Shown here: piece by piece, positions 34,684 through 43,402 of the stretch
Layout of the letters: the number at the start of each line of letters is the position of its first letter
Position numbering within the stretch: the first letter of the stretch is position 1
Source: Armatimonadia bacterium
GTDB taxonomy: Bacteria; Armatimonadota; Zipacnadia; Zipacnadales; JABUFB01
Length of the DNA stretch: 64,000 bases
Reading direction: 5' to 3'
Assembly: GCA_039679385.1 (NCBI GenBank)
Contig: JBDKVB010000075.1
Span: 1-64,000 of the forward strand
Made by a program: the position numbers and the translations under genes
Notes under the pieces: generated by a model
Database searches by the model: none
What the model saw: the letters and a program-made list of their open reading frames with translations, nothing else
Told to the model about the DNA's origin: nothing

Positions 34684-36105
34684 TCACTCCTGGGTGCGAG
34701 GCCTGGAGGCCAGACGCTGTGCTGCCTCCGCGAACAGGTCACCACGCCGGGCGTAGCTCTCGAACATGTCCAGCGACGAACATCCAGGGCAGAGCGCCAC
34801 GGTGTCTCCGGGTACGGCCAGGGAGGCTGCCAGGCTAACCGCTTCCTCCATCGAGGACACCCGATGACACAGCTCGGGACGCCCCACGGCCTCTGCGATT
34901 CGGGGCGCACACTCCCCCATTAGGATAACCGCTTTCGCACGCTCGGCCAAGCACCGGCCGAAGTCCGCGAAATCGGTGTCCTTCTCCTTGCCGCCGCCGA
35001 CCACGATCACCGGTCCCCGAATCCCCGCGAGGTCCGCGATGGCTGATGCCGGATTGGTGGCCTTCGAGTCGTCGATGTAGGTCACGCCGCCGAAGTCGCC
35101 CACGGGGGTCATCAGGTGGTCGGCGGGTCGGTAGGCACGCAAAGCTCCCGGCATCGTCTCGGCGGGCACCCCACAGATCCTGGCCGCCAGAGCCGCCGTA
35201 AGCGCATTGATCACATGATGGTCGGCCTGCAGAACAAGGTCGCTGCGTGAGGCTACCTTGCAGCTCTCCTCGCCGGGAAGCTGAAGGACCAGATCCTCGT
35301 CTTCGAGGCGAGCGTTCGCCTTCGGGTCGATCAGGGATACCGTCAGCTTCTGGGCCTCGATCTCCACTTCGGACCTTCGCCGCGCCTGCGGGTCGTCGAT
35401 GCAGAAGATCGCCCAGTCTTCCGGCGTCTGATTGCGGAACAGGAGCTGCTTGGCAGCCACGTAGGCTTCGAAGTCCGGGTACCGCTCGAGGTGGTCCTCA
35501 GTGATGTTAAGCAGGGCCGCGATGTGCGGATGGAAGTGAACGGTCGTTTCGAGCTGGAAGCTGCTGATCTCGACCACAACGACCTCGAGCTCCGCCGATC
35601 GCTCCATCTGTCCGATGAGAGGCACGCCGATGTTGCCGGCGACTACGTGGCCCTTGCCGGCGCCCTGAAGCAGTGCCCCCAGCGAGGTGACCGTCGTGCC
35701 TTTCCCGCAGGTGCCGGTTACAGCAACCATCGGTGCGTCGCAGAACCGGTAGGCCAGCTCCACCTCACCAAGGATCTCAGCTCCCGCATCGCGAGCAGCC
35801 GTCACCAGGGGCGAGGCAACCGGCACGCCAGGGCTGAGGACCAGCATGTCCAAAGAGCCAGGGATCGTCTCGGCGGTGTACGGCGCCTCAACCCGTGCGG
35901 CGAGCTGCAGCGTCTGCCGAGTCTCGACCGGCAGGCTGTCCAGGGCGCGGGTATCAAAGGCCGTCACCTGCGCCCCATGCTCGGCCAGGAAGCGGACACA
36001 GGCAGCGCCCGTGCGCGCTAGACCGACCACACCCACGCGCTTGCCGGAGAGGTCCCGGTCACCAGTGTAGAGGCAGCTTCGGGCTGCGTCCGTCATGCTT
36101 GCCAT
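34684..36105 (-). CDS. murD: UDP-MurNAc-L-alanine--D-glutamate ligase MurD
   Basis: MurD adds D-glutamate to UDP-MurNAc-L-Ala. The 473-residue protein contains the N-terminal UDP-binding region (GVVGLARTGAACV), the ATP loop TGTCGKGTTVTSL, the central NITEDHLERYPDFEAY motif and the C-terminal domain with DDSKATNP. The P-loop departs from the canonical GTNGKTT by Asn-to-Cys and Thr-to-Gly changes, which is unusual. The start ATG 36105 is inferred from homologous length and has only a weak ribosome-binding site; a second ATG lies three codons later. mraY ends 40 bases upstream and ftsW begins 6 bases downstream. Confidence 0.95.
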   Translation of the reverse strand: MASMTDAARSCLYTGDRDLSGKRVGVVGLARTGAACVRFLAEHGAQVTAFDTRALDSLPVETRQTLQLAARVEAPYTAETIPGSLDMLVLSPGVPVASPLVTAARDAGAEILGEVELAYRFCDAPMVAVTGTCGKGTTVTSLGALLQGAGKGHVVAGNIGVPLIGQMERSAELEVVVVEISSFQLETTVHFHPHIAALLNITEDHLERYPDFEAYVAAKQLLFRNQTPEDWAIFCIDDPQARRRSEVEIEAQKLTVSLIDPKANARLEDEDLVLQLPGEESCKVASRSDLVLQADHHVINALTAALAARICGVPAETMPGALRAYRPADHLMTPVGDFGGVTYIDDSKATNPASAIADLAGIRGPVIVVGGGKEKDTDFADFGRCLAERAKAVILMGECAPRIAEAVGRPELCHRVSSMEEAVSLAASLAVPGDTVALCPGCSSLDMFESYARRGDLFAEAAQRLASRPRTQE

Positions 36106-36145
36106 CCCAGAAGGCCCCGGAGGGCCGCCAAAAGTAAGAGTGGGG

Positions 36146-37135
36146 TCAGAGGACCGCGGCGACCGCGAAGAGCGCGAGCCCTACAGCAGCGGCCACGATT
36201 CCGACGATCCAGAACATCCAGACGACGGCCGTCTCATTCATGCCGAGGAGCTCGAAATGGTGATGGATGGGTGCCATCCGGAAGATGCGCTTGCCGGTGG
36301 ACTTGAAGCTGATCACCTGCAAGATGACGGACAGGGCCTCCATCACAAACACCACGCCGACGACAGCGAAGAGCAGCTCGACGCGGGCCATGACGGCCAC
36401 CGTGGCCAGGGCCGCTCCGAGCCCCAGACTGCCGACATCACCCATCCAGACCTGCGCCGGCTTGTAGTTGAACACCAGGAACCCAAGGGTCACCCCTGCC
36501 AGAACGAGGCAGAGGGCCCCGAGGCCTGCATCACCCTCATGCGCGACCGGGAGCAGCAGCCCGAGCGCGGCCGTCGCGGTCAGACCCGCGGCGAGCCCGT
36601 CCAGCCCGTCGCTGAGGTTCACCGCATTGGCGCCGCCGACGATCACGAACACCCCAAGGGCGATCGCAGCCCACAGCGGCCACTGCCCGCTACCGATCCA
36701 TGTAGCGGCTGCATGGGTCGAACTGTCCGTCAGAGCAGCGACGACTGTAACGAAGATCGCGACAGCAAACTCGGCACCCAGCCGGTAACGCGCCAGGATG
36801 CCCTTTGACTTCACATTGGTGAGCTTATGCAGGTCATCCAGCAGACCGACGAGAGCAAAGGCTGCGATGGAAAGCAGGCACAGCCACACCTTGAGGGTGA
36901 GTGCCTTGAAGAAAAGGGCGGCCAGAGGGGTTAGCACCAGCAGCGCCAACACCATGGGCAAGCCACCCATGGACGGCGTACCGGCCTTCTCCAGGTGGCT
37001 TTCCGGAACATCCTCGCGCACGTGCTGCTTGGCGGTCAGACGTCGAAGTCGCGGCAGGGCTAGCTGGATGGCAAACGTGCTTACTACACCCGCGCCGTAC
37101 AGAAGGGCCACGGGAAGCAACTGCTCAGGCAACAT
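36146..37135 (-). CDS. mraY: Phospho-N-acetylmuramoyl-pentapeptide transferase MraY
   Basis: MraY transfers phospho-MurNAc-pentapeptide to undecaprenyl phosphate to make lipid I. The 329-residue protein has about ten membrane helices. Signatures seen are EKAGTPSMGGLP, FALVGLLDDLHKL (aspartate-rich loop), VGGANAVNLSDGLDGLAAG and the C-terminal APIHHHFELLGMNE. The ATG at 37135 overlaps the end of murF by 11 bases and follows AGGGGG, indicating translational coupling; an in-frame TTG two codons earlier is less likely. Recognition is secure. Confidence 0.96.
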   Translation of the reverse strand: MLPEQLLPVALLYGAGVVSTFAIQLALPRLRRLTAKQHVREDVPESHLEKAGTPSMGGLPMVLALLVLTPLAALFFKALTLKVWLCLLSIAAFALVGLLDDLHKLTNVKSKGILARYRLGAEFAVAIFVTVVAALTDSSTHAAATWIGSGQWPLWAAIALGVFVIVGGANAVNLSDGLDGLAAGLTATAALGLLLPVAHEGDAGLGALCLVLAGVTLGFLVFNYKPAQVWMGDVGSLGLGAALATVAVMARVELLFAVVGVVFVMEALSVILQVISFKSTGKRIFRMAPIHHHFELLGMNETAVVWMFWIVGIVAAAVGLALFAVAAVL

Positions 37136-38501
37136 CCACAAGCCCCCTGACGACAGCTTCCAGCTTCATCCCTCGCGAAGCTTTCACGAGAACGGTATCC
37201 CCCGGTTCCAGCACGGGCAGCAGCAGCGCCAGCGCTTCCTCCGTCCCTGACAGGGCATTGACCTGGATGCCCAGGGCTTCCGCCTCAAGGGCTGCGAAGG
37301 CTGCTTCACTGCCGATGGTGATCAGCCATTCAACACCGGCCTCCACTGCGAGTCGCCCCATCCTGCGATGGGCCTCCTCCGAGACCGGCCCCAGCTCCAA
37401 CATGTCCCCGAAGACGAAGATATGCCGACCGGCGGACTGCGCCAGAACCTTGAGCGCCTCCGGCGTCGAGGTCGGGCTTGCATTGTAGGCGTCGTTGATG
37501 ACAGTGAAGCCACCAGGCGACTGCAACACTTCAGACCGCATCCCGGCGCCTTCGTAGCTCTCAAGCCCCACTCGCACGGTCTCCAGCGACAACCCGGCAC
37601 AGATCCCGGCGGCGGCAGCGGCCAGAGCATTCGCAATGTTGTGCCGTCCCGGTAGCTGCAGCGTGACCGGCACCCGCGCAGCCCCCAGACGAAGAGCGAA
37701 ACGGGCCGGTTCGACCCCGGCGAGGTGAACATCCTCGGCCCACAGGTGGAACTCCACATCCTCCGGCGCGGGGCCAAATCCGAAGGAAGCCACGCGACAG
37801 GGCGCCATCTCACTCAGCAACCCGAAGAAGAAGTCGTCGGCGTTGAGCACCGCATGGCCCTCTGGTGGTAGCGCTGTTAGCAGTTCGGCCTTTGCCTTGG
37901 CGATGGCCTCGCGGCTTCCCAGGCGCCCAACGTGGGCCTCACCGATGTTCGTGATGACCCCAAGGTGTGGCCTGCATAGCTTGGCCAGGTACCCGATCTC
38001 GCCCGGCCCGCGCATGGCCAGCTCAAGCACGCAGTACCGGTGCTCGGGCTCAAGCTGAAGCAGCAGGCGCGGGATACCTACCTCGTTGTTCTCCGTGCCG
38101 CGAGTCACCAACGACGGAGCCTCAAGCTGCACAATGCTGCCCAGGAAGTCCTTTGTCGTCGTCTTGCCTGCGCTGCCGGTGACAGCAAGGAAGGTCGCCT
38201 TCGATTCGGAGCGACAGACCGCCCCGAGCTTCCCGTAGGCGATGAGAGTGTCGGGGACGATCAACTGCGGGCAGGCAACCTCAACCGGCCTCGACACCAG
38301 GACGGCAAGGGCACCCTTCGCGCATGCGTCGGCAACGAAGTTGTGCCCGTCATGGCTCTCACCCTTGAGGGCGACGAACAAAGAGCCGGGTGGGAGGTTA
38401 CGCGTGTCGGTGGAGACGCTCTGAATCGGGGCCTCCAACTCGGGGCCACGGAGCTCAGCGTCACAGACCTGGACAAGCTGGGCGAGTGTTAGTGGTTTCA
38501 T
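37125..38501 (-). CDS. murF: UDP-MurNAc-tripeptide--D-alanyl-D-alanine ligase MurF
   Basis: MurF adds the D-Ala-D-Ala dipeptide in the last cytoplasmic muropeptide step. The 458-residue product has the N-terminal domain with VSTDTRNLPPGSLFVALKGE, the ATP loop VTGSAGKTTTKDFL, the central GTENNEVGIP segment and NIGEAHVGRLGSREAIAKAKAEL, and the C-terminal INDAYNASPTS and FGDMLELG motifs. ATG 38501 is inferred from family length; there is no clear ribosome-binding site. It overlaps mraY by 11 bases and follows murE by 106 bases, the standard dcw order. Confidence 0.95.
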   Translation of the reverse strand: MKPLTLAQLVQVCDAELRGPELEAPIQSVSTDTRNLPPGSLFVALKGESHDGHNFVADACAKGALAVLVSRPVEVACPQLIVPDTLIAYGKLGAVCRSESKATFLAVTGSAGKTTTKDFLGSIVQLEAPSLVTRGTENNEVGIPRLLLQLEPEHRYCVLELAMRGPGEIGYLAKLCRPHLGVITNIGEAHVGRLGSREAIAKAKAELLTALPPEGHAVLNADDFFFGLLSEMAPCRVASFGFGPAPEDVEFHLWAEDVHLAGVEPARFALRLGAARVPVTLQLPGRHNIANALAAAAAGICAGLSLETVRVGLESYEGAGMRSEVLQSPGGFTVINDAYNASPTSTPEALKVLAQSAGRHIFVFGDMLELGPVSEEAHRRMGRLAVEAGVEWLITIGSEAAFAALEAEALGIQVNALSGTEEALALLLPVLEPGDTVLVKASRGMKLEAVVRGLVDVA

Positions 38502-38607
38502 CGTGGGCTGCAGTCGCTTGCGTGATGGGTTGGGTTTGCGCCATGACGCCCGGCCGAACACCTTGCTGGGTCGTCAGTCGGTGTGCTATCCCGTGCACGT
38601 CGCCCTT

Positions 38608-40107
38608 TCAGCCGCGGGCTGCCATGGCCTCACGGGCCACCTCGCGGTCGTCGAAGTCGATGCGTCGATCGGCAAACTCCTGGTACGTCTCATGCCCCTT
38701 GCCCGCGATGACGACCATGTCACCGGGCTCACACATTCCGACTGCCTTGAGGATGGCCGCACGGCGGTCCACTTCCACCGTGTAGTTGTCCTTCTGGATG
38801 CCGCCCCGAATGTCCTCGATGATTGCCAGCGGATTCTCTGAGCGAGGGTTGTCGCTGGTGACCACGGTCAGGTCCGAGTTCTCGGAAGCGATCTTGCCCA
38901 TGATCGGCCGCTTGCCCCGGTCGCGGTCTCCCCCACAGCCCATCACACAGATCAGACGCCGGGGTGATAGAGCCCGGGCTGCCGACAGTGTGTTCTCCAG
39001 GGCATCGGGAGTGTGTGCGTAGTCCACGATCACTGCGTAGGGCTGGCTTCCGGAGACGCGCTGGAACCGTCCCGGCACTGCCTCGAGGCTCTCCAGACCA
39101 TGCACAAGGTCGTCGACCTCGACGCCGAGACCATAGCAGCAGGCCGCGGCAGCAAGGGCGTTGTGAACGTTGAAATGCCCGGTGAGGTGCAGCTTGATTG
39201 GTCGCACGACCGACCCGATGACCAACTCGAAGCTCACGCCCTGGGCCGTAGTGTTGATGCTTCGCGCCCGGACCTGGCTGCCACCGTTCGTCCCGTAACC
39301 AATCACCTTGCAGTGCGCTTCCTCAGCCACACGAACGCCCGACGGGTCATCCATGTTCACCGCGCCCACCATCGGGCGCGACGGGTCAGAGGTGTCGGCG
39401 TAGTTGGTGAAGAGCTGCAGCTTGGCCTGGAAGTACTCATCAAAGCCGGCGTGGTAATCCAGGTGGTCCTGTGTAAGGTTGGTGAACACCGACCCGGCGA
39501 AGCAGCAGCCGTAGACGCGGTCCAGATCCAGCGCGTGGCTGGACACTTCCATCGCGACGTGGGTGATGTCGGCGGCCCGCATGTCGGCCAGCAGAGCCTG
39601 CAACTCGATGGCATCCGGGGTGGTTCGCTCACCAGAGCGCCAGGCGCCAGCGATTTGGCGTCCCAACGTACCGATGACTCCGGTGCGATGCCCGGCGGCG
39701 CGGAGGATCGACTCCAGCATCAGCGACACGGTGGTCTTGCCGTTCGTACCGGTGACGCCAATCAGACTCAGCGCACGCGAGGGGTGGTCGTAGAATTCGT
39801 CGGCCAGGACGGCAGCGGCGCGACGCGAGTTCGGCACACGCAAGGACACCACACCGCAGGACGGGTCCGGCGCATAGGTCTCGTCCTCAAGGACGATCGC
39901 CCGGGCGCCGTTCTCGACGGCCTGCGGCACATAGCGATGGCCGTCCGTTGCGAAACCGCGGATCGCGACGAACAGGTCGCCCGGTCGGACGCGACGAGAG
40001 TCCGCGCAGATGCCGCTGATGGTCGGGTTATCGGCTGGTATCTGACTGAGGCCCAGAGGACGCAACAGCGACTGTAGTTCAGCAGATCGGGATTGGTTCG
40101 AGGTCAT
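38608..40107 (-). CDS. murE: UDP-MurNAc-tripeptide synthetase MurE (meso-DAP type)
   Basis: MurE adds the third stem residue. The 499-residue protein has the N-terminal CADSRRVRPGDLFVAIRG segment, the ATP loop TGTNGKTTVSLML, the central TNLTQDHLDYHAGFDEYF motif and the C-terminal signature DNPRSENP. DNPR is the known marker for meso-diaminopimelate specificity, so the peptidoglycan is probably of the DAP type. The start is not certain: ATG 40107 fits family length but lacks a ribosome-binding site, while ATG 40200 has AGGGGG upstream and would add 31 residues. It is separated from ftsI by 230 bases. Confidence 0.95.
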   Translation of the reverse strand: MTSNQSRSAELQSLLRPLGLSQIPADNPTISGICADSRRVRPGDLFVAIRGFATDGHRYVPQAVENGARAIVLEDETYAPDPSCGVVSLRVPNSRRAAAVLADEFYDHPSRALSLIGVTGTNGKTTVSLMLESILRAAGHRTGVIGTLGRQIAGAWRSGERTTPDAIELQALLADMRAADITHVAMEVSSHALDLDRVYGCCFAGSVFTNLTQDHLDYHAGFDEYFQAKLQLFTNYADTSDPSRPMVGAVNMDDPSGVRVAEEAHCKVIGYGTNGGSQVRARSINTTAQGVSFELVIGSVVRPIKLHLTGHFNVHNALAAAACCYGLGVEVDDLVHGLESLEAVPGRFQRVSGSQPYAVIVDYAHTPDALENTLSAARALSPRRLICVMGCGGDRDRGKRPIMGKIASENSDLTVVTSDNPRSENPLAIIEDIRGGIQKDNYTVEVDRRAAILKAVGMCEPGDMVVIAGKGHETYQEFADRRIDFDDREVAREAMAARG

Positions 40108-40337
40108 CGTGTAGACACTACGCCGTTTGGCACTCGAGTGCAAGAGAGCCCGGGAGAAGAGCCAGCCCGTTTGTGTCATGGCAGAGTACACTGTTTCCAT
40201 GGCGTATCCCCCTGGTGTGTGCAGCCCTCTCTATGGCGGTTTTCAACCATTCCTGCGATGAAGTCAGGAGATACCGTACGAGCACGCCTGCGTTGCCGAA
40301 GGCTCTGTCCCGGTGCCCTGAGGCACCCTGAGTCGGC

Positions 40338-42191
40338 TCAGGCCGGTTGCCCCTTGTCGTCCGTTGTGTTCTTCGAAGGCGGAGCTGCATCCCACTTGGG
40401 AAATAGACCGGGCTGCGTCAGCAGGTACTCGGCGATGCGCCGCGCGATGGGTGCGGCGACATCAGAGCCATGGTCGCCCGTCTGCGGCCTCTCGACCGAG
40501 ACGCTGATCACAAAGTCCGGCTGTCGGTCCACTGGCGCCGTCAGGACAAACCCCATCACATAGTCACGAGGCCCATCCATCCAGCGGTGGTTCTCATTGT
40601 CGAAGATCTGCGCGGTGGCGGTCTTCCCCCCAACGGCAAACCCGGGAATGGCGGCCGCCTTTCCGGTCCCGCCGTCGACGACGTAGCGCGCGAGGCGTCG
40701 CATGATCGCAGAGGTCTGTGGAGAGCAGACCCGCCGCAAGGCGCGAGGCTGCATGACGTAGGACTCGCCGGTCACCGGGTTCACGTAGCCGGCCGCGATG
40801 TGGGGCTGGTACATGATGCCCCCGTTCATGATGGCGCAGAGAGCCGCTGTGAGCTGCAGATCGGAGACCTGCACGCTCTGTCCGAAGCCGAGGCAAGCGA
40901 GGTCTCGCTCGCGCATCTTCGCAGGATCCCGAAGCACTCCGGCAACCTCGCCTGACAGCCCGGCCTCGGGAAGCTCACCGATACCACAACGCTTCAGGAA
41001 GGCGCAGAACCGCTCCGCTCCCAGACGCTTGGCGACCTGGGCGGCGCACAGGTTACAGGACTGGGCCAGGATGCCACCTGGTGTCAGGGCGCCGTGACCC
41101 CTGCCCGCCCACTGCCCCCAGCACTTGAGTGGACGCCCGCCAACCATCGCCGTGCCCGCACAGTAGAAGGTCGAGTTCTCGTCGATCACGCCGGCATCCA
41201 GAGCAGCAGCGATCGTGAGCAGCTTGAAGGAGCTGCCGGGGTCCATGGCACGAGCGACCGGTCGGTTCACCAGCGCAGCCTCGGAAATGGGAGCGCGGTG
41301 GCCACGGGCCTTGCTGATCTCATTGGGGTCGAAGTTCGGTCGGCACGACATGGCAAGAACCGACCCGTCGTGGGCAGACATGACCACGACGTTCGCGCCG
41401 ACGGGATGCCGCAGAGCGACACACTCATCGAGCTCCTTCTCAACCAACTGCTGGACCCCGAGGTGAACCGTCAGGATCAGGTCGTTTCCCGGGGTCGGTG
41501 TCGGTCGTGTTCCCATACCCGGCCCGAGGATGCGACGTCCGGTCACGTCATAGCGATCCGCGGCCGTGACACACTTGCCGTCCATGATCTGCCGGTACCA
41601 TCGCTCGACCCCGTCCGTCGGCTGCTGCTCAGCATTGCAGAAGCCCAGCACGCCCGAGGCAAGGGGACCAAAGGGGTACTCACGGCGTTCAGTGGTCTCG
41701 AAGAACACTCCCGGGATCTTGAGGTGCTTGAGGTCCTCAGCTCGCGTCGTATCGATTCGTGCGACGAGCGGCGCATACTTGCCGCCCTGACAGATCCGAC
41801 CCATAACCTCATCGTAGGGGAGGCCGAGAGTCGCGGAGATCGCGGTGGCTGCACGCCTGATTGCGGGGTTCTGTGGCAGCTGCTCCGGGGGCAACTCGTC
41901 AACCCGGCACTTGCTGACCTTCGCAGCCCATTTGCGCAAGTCGTCGGGAGACAGGGACACGGTGCTGGCGGTAACGCTCTCCGCCAGAACCCGGTACATG
42001 CAGTCGAGGATGCGACCTCGTGGGCCGCGGATTTCCTTCGTGGACCCGGCCGGTGCTGCAGCTCTCGCCAGGTAGTGGTCCGGCCGGACTACCTGGATAT
42101 ACGACAAGCGCCCGACCAACAGCAAGCTGCACGCCGCTAGCGCGGCGACGAAGGCATTGGCTCGCTTCCTGGACAGGCGCAGGGACTCCAT
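40338..42191 (-). CDS. ftsI: Division-specific class B penicillin-binding protein FtsI (PBP3/SpoVD type)
   Basis: FtsI cross-links septal peptidoglycan in the periplasm. The 617-residue protein has an N-terminal membrane helix (about 13-32), a PBP dimerisation domain beginning with IRGPRGRILD, and the transpeptidase domain with the SxxK serine motif MDPGSSFKLL, SCN and the KTG-like motif GGKTATAQ. There are no C-terminal PASTA repeats; the protein ends in a basic/polar tail. The start ATG 42191 precedes the membrane helix; the ribosome-binding site is weak. It lies 138 bases after ftsL, with a hairpin in that gap. Confidence 0.94.
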   Translation of the reverse strand: MESLRLSRKRANAFVAALAACSLLLVGRLSYIQVVRPDHYLARAAAPAGSTKEIRGPRGRILDCMYRVLAESVTASTVSLSPDDLRKWAAKVSKCRVDELPPEQLPQNPAIRRAATAISATLGLPYDEVMGRICQGGKYAPLVARIDTTRAEDLKHLKIPGVFFETTERREYPFGPLASGVLGFCNAEQQPTDGVERWYRQIMDGKCVTAADRYDVTGRRILGPGMGTRPTPTPGNDLILTVHLGVQQLVEKELDECVALRHPVGANVVVMSAHDGSVLAMSCRPNFDPNEISKARGHRAPISEAALVNRPVARAMDPGSSFKLLTIAAALDAGVIDENSTFYCAGTAMVGGRPLKCWGQWAGRGHGALTPGGILAQSCNLCAAQVAKRLGAERFCAFLKRCGIGELPEAGLSGEVAGVLRDPAKMRERDLACLGFGQSVQVSDLQLTAALCAIMNGGIMYQPHIAAGYVNPVTGESYVMQPRALRRVCSPQTSAIMRRLARYVVDGGTGKAAAIPGFAVGGKTATAQIFDNENHRWMDGPRDYVMGFVLTAPVDRQPDFVISVSVERPQTGDHGSDVAAPIARRIAEYLLTQPGLFPKWDAAPPSKNTTDDKGQPA

Positions 42192-42306
42192 AGATTCACA
42201 ACTCAGTAGCCGGCCCGCCCCAGCGAGGGTTGCCGGTGGACTGGGGGCTTTGCCGTTCACTGTTGCAGGTGCCAAGGGGCTGCAGGAACTGGCTGGAAGA
42301 CAAAGA

Positions 42307-42328
42307 CGGCGCGCTCGGTAGCGCGCCG
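42307..42328 (-). terminator. Terminator/attenuator-like hairpin between ftsL and ftsI
   Basis: Directly after the ftsL stop codon, the minus-strand transcript can form a perfect 9-bp stem (cggcgcgct / agcgcgccg) with a tetraloop, followed by TCTTTGTCTT. It resembles an intrinsic terminator inside the dcw operon and could reduce expression of ftsI and the following genes. Confidence 0.55.
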
Positions 42329-42329
42329 G

Positions 42330-42737
42330 TCAGCGTTCACCTTTGCCGCCTGTGAGACGCAGGGCGGCCAGCTTCGTAGACCCCGGTTGCGGCCGTGGGC
42401 GTTGAGCGAGCGCAGGGGCGGAGGTTCCCGTCACCTCGGCCAGAACAGAACTCTCGACCGGCGGCAACTGGGGACACGGCACAACGTCCTGCTGGACTAC
42501 GAGCGTTCTCTGGAGGGTGTCCGCAGTCTGGTAGGGAACGGCGCAAGGGTTCAGGACCAGAGAGAGCTCACGACGTGCCTGCATCTGCTCAAACTTGGCC
42601 TTTGCGAGCTTGTGGTCCATCACACCGACCTGCGCGTCCAGATCCGCAGCACGCCATGCCAGCACGAGGTACCCAAGCGCCATGACGCCCAGCACACCAA
42701 TCGTCACGAAGCCCCTTGCATGGGTGCGGCTAACCAT
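42330..42737 (-). CDS. ftsL: FtsL-like small division protein
   Basis: The 135-residue protein has a short basic cytoplasmic start, one membrane helix (about 10-28) and then a heptad-like stretch (about 30-55, DLDAQVGVMDHKLAKAKFEQ in part) as expected for the FtsL/DivIC coiled coil. The C-terminal 70 residues are proline-rich and low in structure. Sequence similarity to FtsL cannot be judged by eye because the family is very divergent; the call rests on topology and position between rsmH and ftsI. ATG 42737 follows AGGGGG. A promoter lies about 140 bases upstream. Confidence 0.7.
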   Translation of the reverse strand: MVSRTHARGFVTIGVLGVMALGYLVLAWRAADLDAQVGVMDHKLAKAKFEQMQARRELSLVLNPCAVPYQTADTLQRTLVVQQDVVPCPQLPPVESSVLAEVTGTSAPALAQRPRPQPGSTKLAALRLTGGKGER

Positions 42738-42879
42738 CCCAGTACCCCCTGTAGGTCTGGCGGTAGTTCGCCACGGGTCCCCCCATGCCCGGCCGGCTTT
42801 GGCCTGACATGGCACCGTGACCAGAACCACAGCATCTGCGTGTGGGAGGTCGCCGGTCCTTCAGCGTCAGGTACCTAGA

Positions 42880-42909
42880 CACATACCCGGTCGGACCGGC
42901 GGCTGTCAA
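42880..42909 (-). promoter_or_regulatory. Promoter upstream of ftsL (dcw internal promoter)
   Basis: On the minus strand TTGACA, an 18-base spacer and TATGTG stand about 140 bases before the ftsL ATG. A promoter here explains how ftsL to ftsQ can be transcribed although they are separated from mraZ-rsmH. Confidence 0.6.
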
Positions 42910-43089
42910 GACCCCCGTCGAAGCGCGCCCAGCGAATCGACGGAGGAAAGGCCTGCAGAGACGATGCACCGACTGCGACGAGGGCCATTGGGCATGGGTG
43001 AGCGCGCAGGACCCCGCACAGACTGTCGGTACGGCTGGGACGGGCAGGCATCAACTGGCGTGTGTAGAAAGCTTCAACCGTTGGGAACC

Positions 43090-43118
43090 TTGACCGTGAC
43101 TGCGGTGTGTGCTACATT
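43090..43118 (+). promoter_or_regulatory. Plus-strand promoter of the ORF-less unit in dcw
   Basis: TTGACC (43090-43095), a 17-base spacer and TACATT (43113-43118) match vegetative promoter consensus well. It points against the dcw genes, and transcription would start near 43125. Confidence 0.6.
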
Positions 43119-43124
43119 AGCTGC

Positions 43125-43369
43125 GAAGTGTGGTGTGACGCATGAGTGCGGTGGTCTGTTCTTGATCGTTGCTGCGGTGTAGGCTGCGAGGTTGCTGCGG
43201 TAACGGTTGACGCCCGCCTGTCCCTTCTCTCCGATGACGCGGCCTGGAGCGTCGTCGGAAAACTCGGTCTCAGCACCCGCGCGACGAGCACCGAGACGGG
43301 ATTACGTTGGGCACCACTGGCCATTCTCCGTACAGGGGCTCCCTGCCTGAGCAGGGGGCCTTTCTTTTT
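43125..43369 (+). ncRNA. Candidate non-coding RNA between rsmH and ftsL
   Basis: A promoter directly upstream and a strong intrinsic terminator at the end define a transcript of about 245 nt. The longest open frame with an ATG in the first half is only seven codons (from 43142), and the one long plus-strand frame (GTG 43146) runs through the terminator and lacks a ribosome-binding site. Short complementary arms such as ctcggt / accgag around 43262-43302 suggest secondary structure. I do not recognise it as 6S, SRP, tmRNA or RNase P RNA. It converges on rsmH. Transcription start, extent and function are unproven. Confidence 0.45.
43337..43369 (+). terminator. Intrinsic terminator on the plus strand inside dcw
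   Basis: The stem ggctccctgc / gcagggggcc (10 bp including one G-T pair, loop ctga) is followed by tttcttttt. It is oriented to the right, opposite to rsmH and ftsL, so it does not belong to a dcw gene. Confidence 0.88.
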
Positions 43370-43402
43370 GCCTGGCACCTTCCGGACTTGGCGACGCGAC
43401 CC

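Larger units (their letters stand above)
42738..43402. other. 665-bp spacer in the dcw cluster between rsmH and ftsL
   Basis: dcw genes are usually tightly packed, so this gap is unusual. It holds the minus-strand promoter for ftsL and the genes after it (42880-42909) and, on the opposite strand, a promoter (43090-43118) and an intrinsic terminator (43337-43369) that bound a unit of about 245 nt. No protein-coding frame in it shows a ribosome-binding site or recognisable product. Confidence 0.7.
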
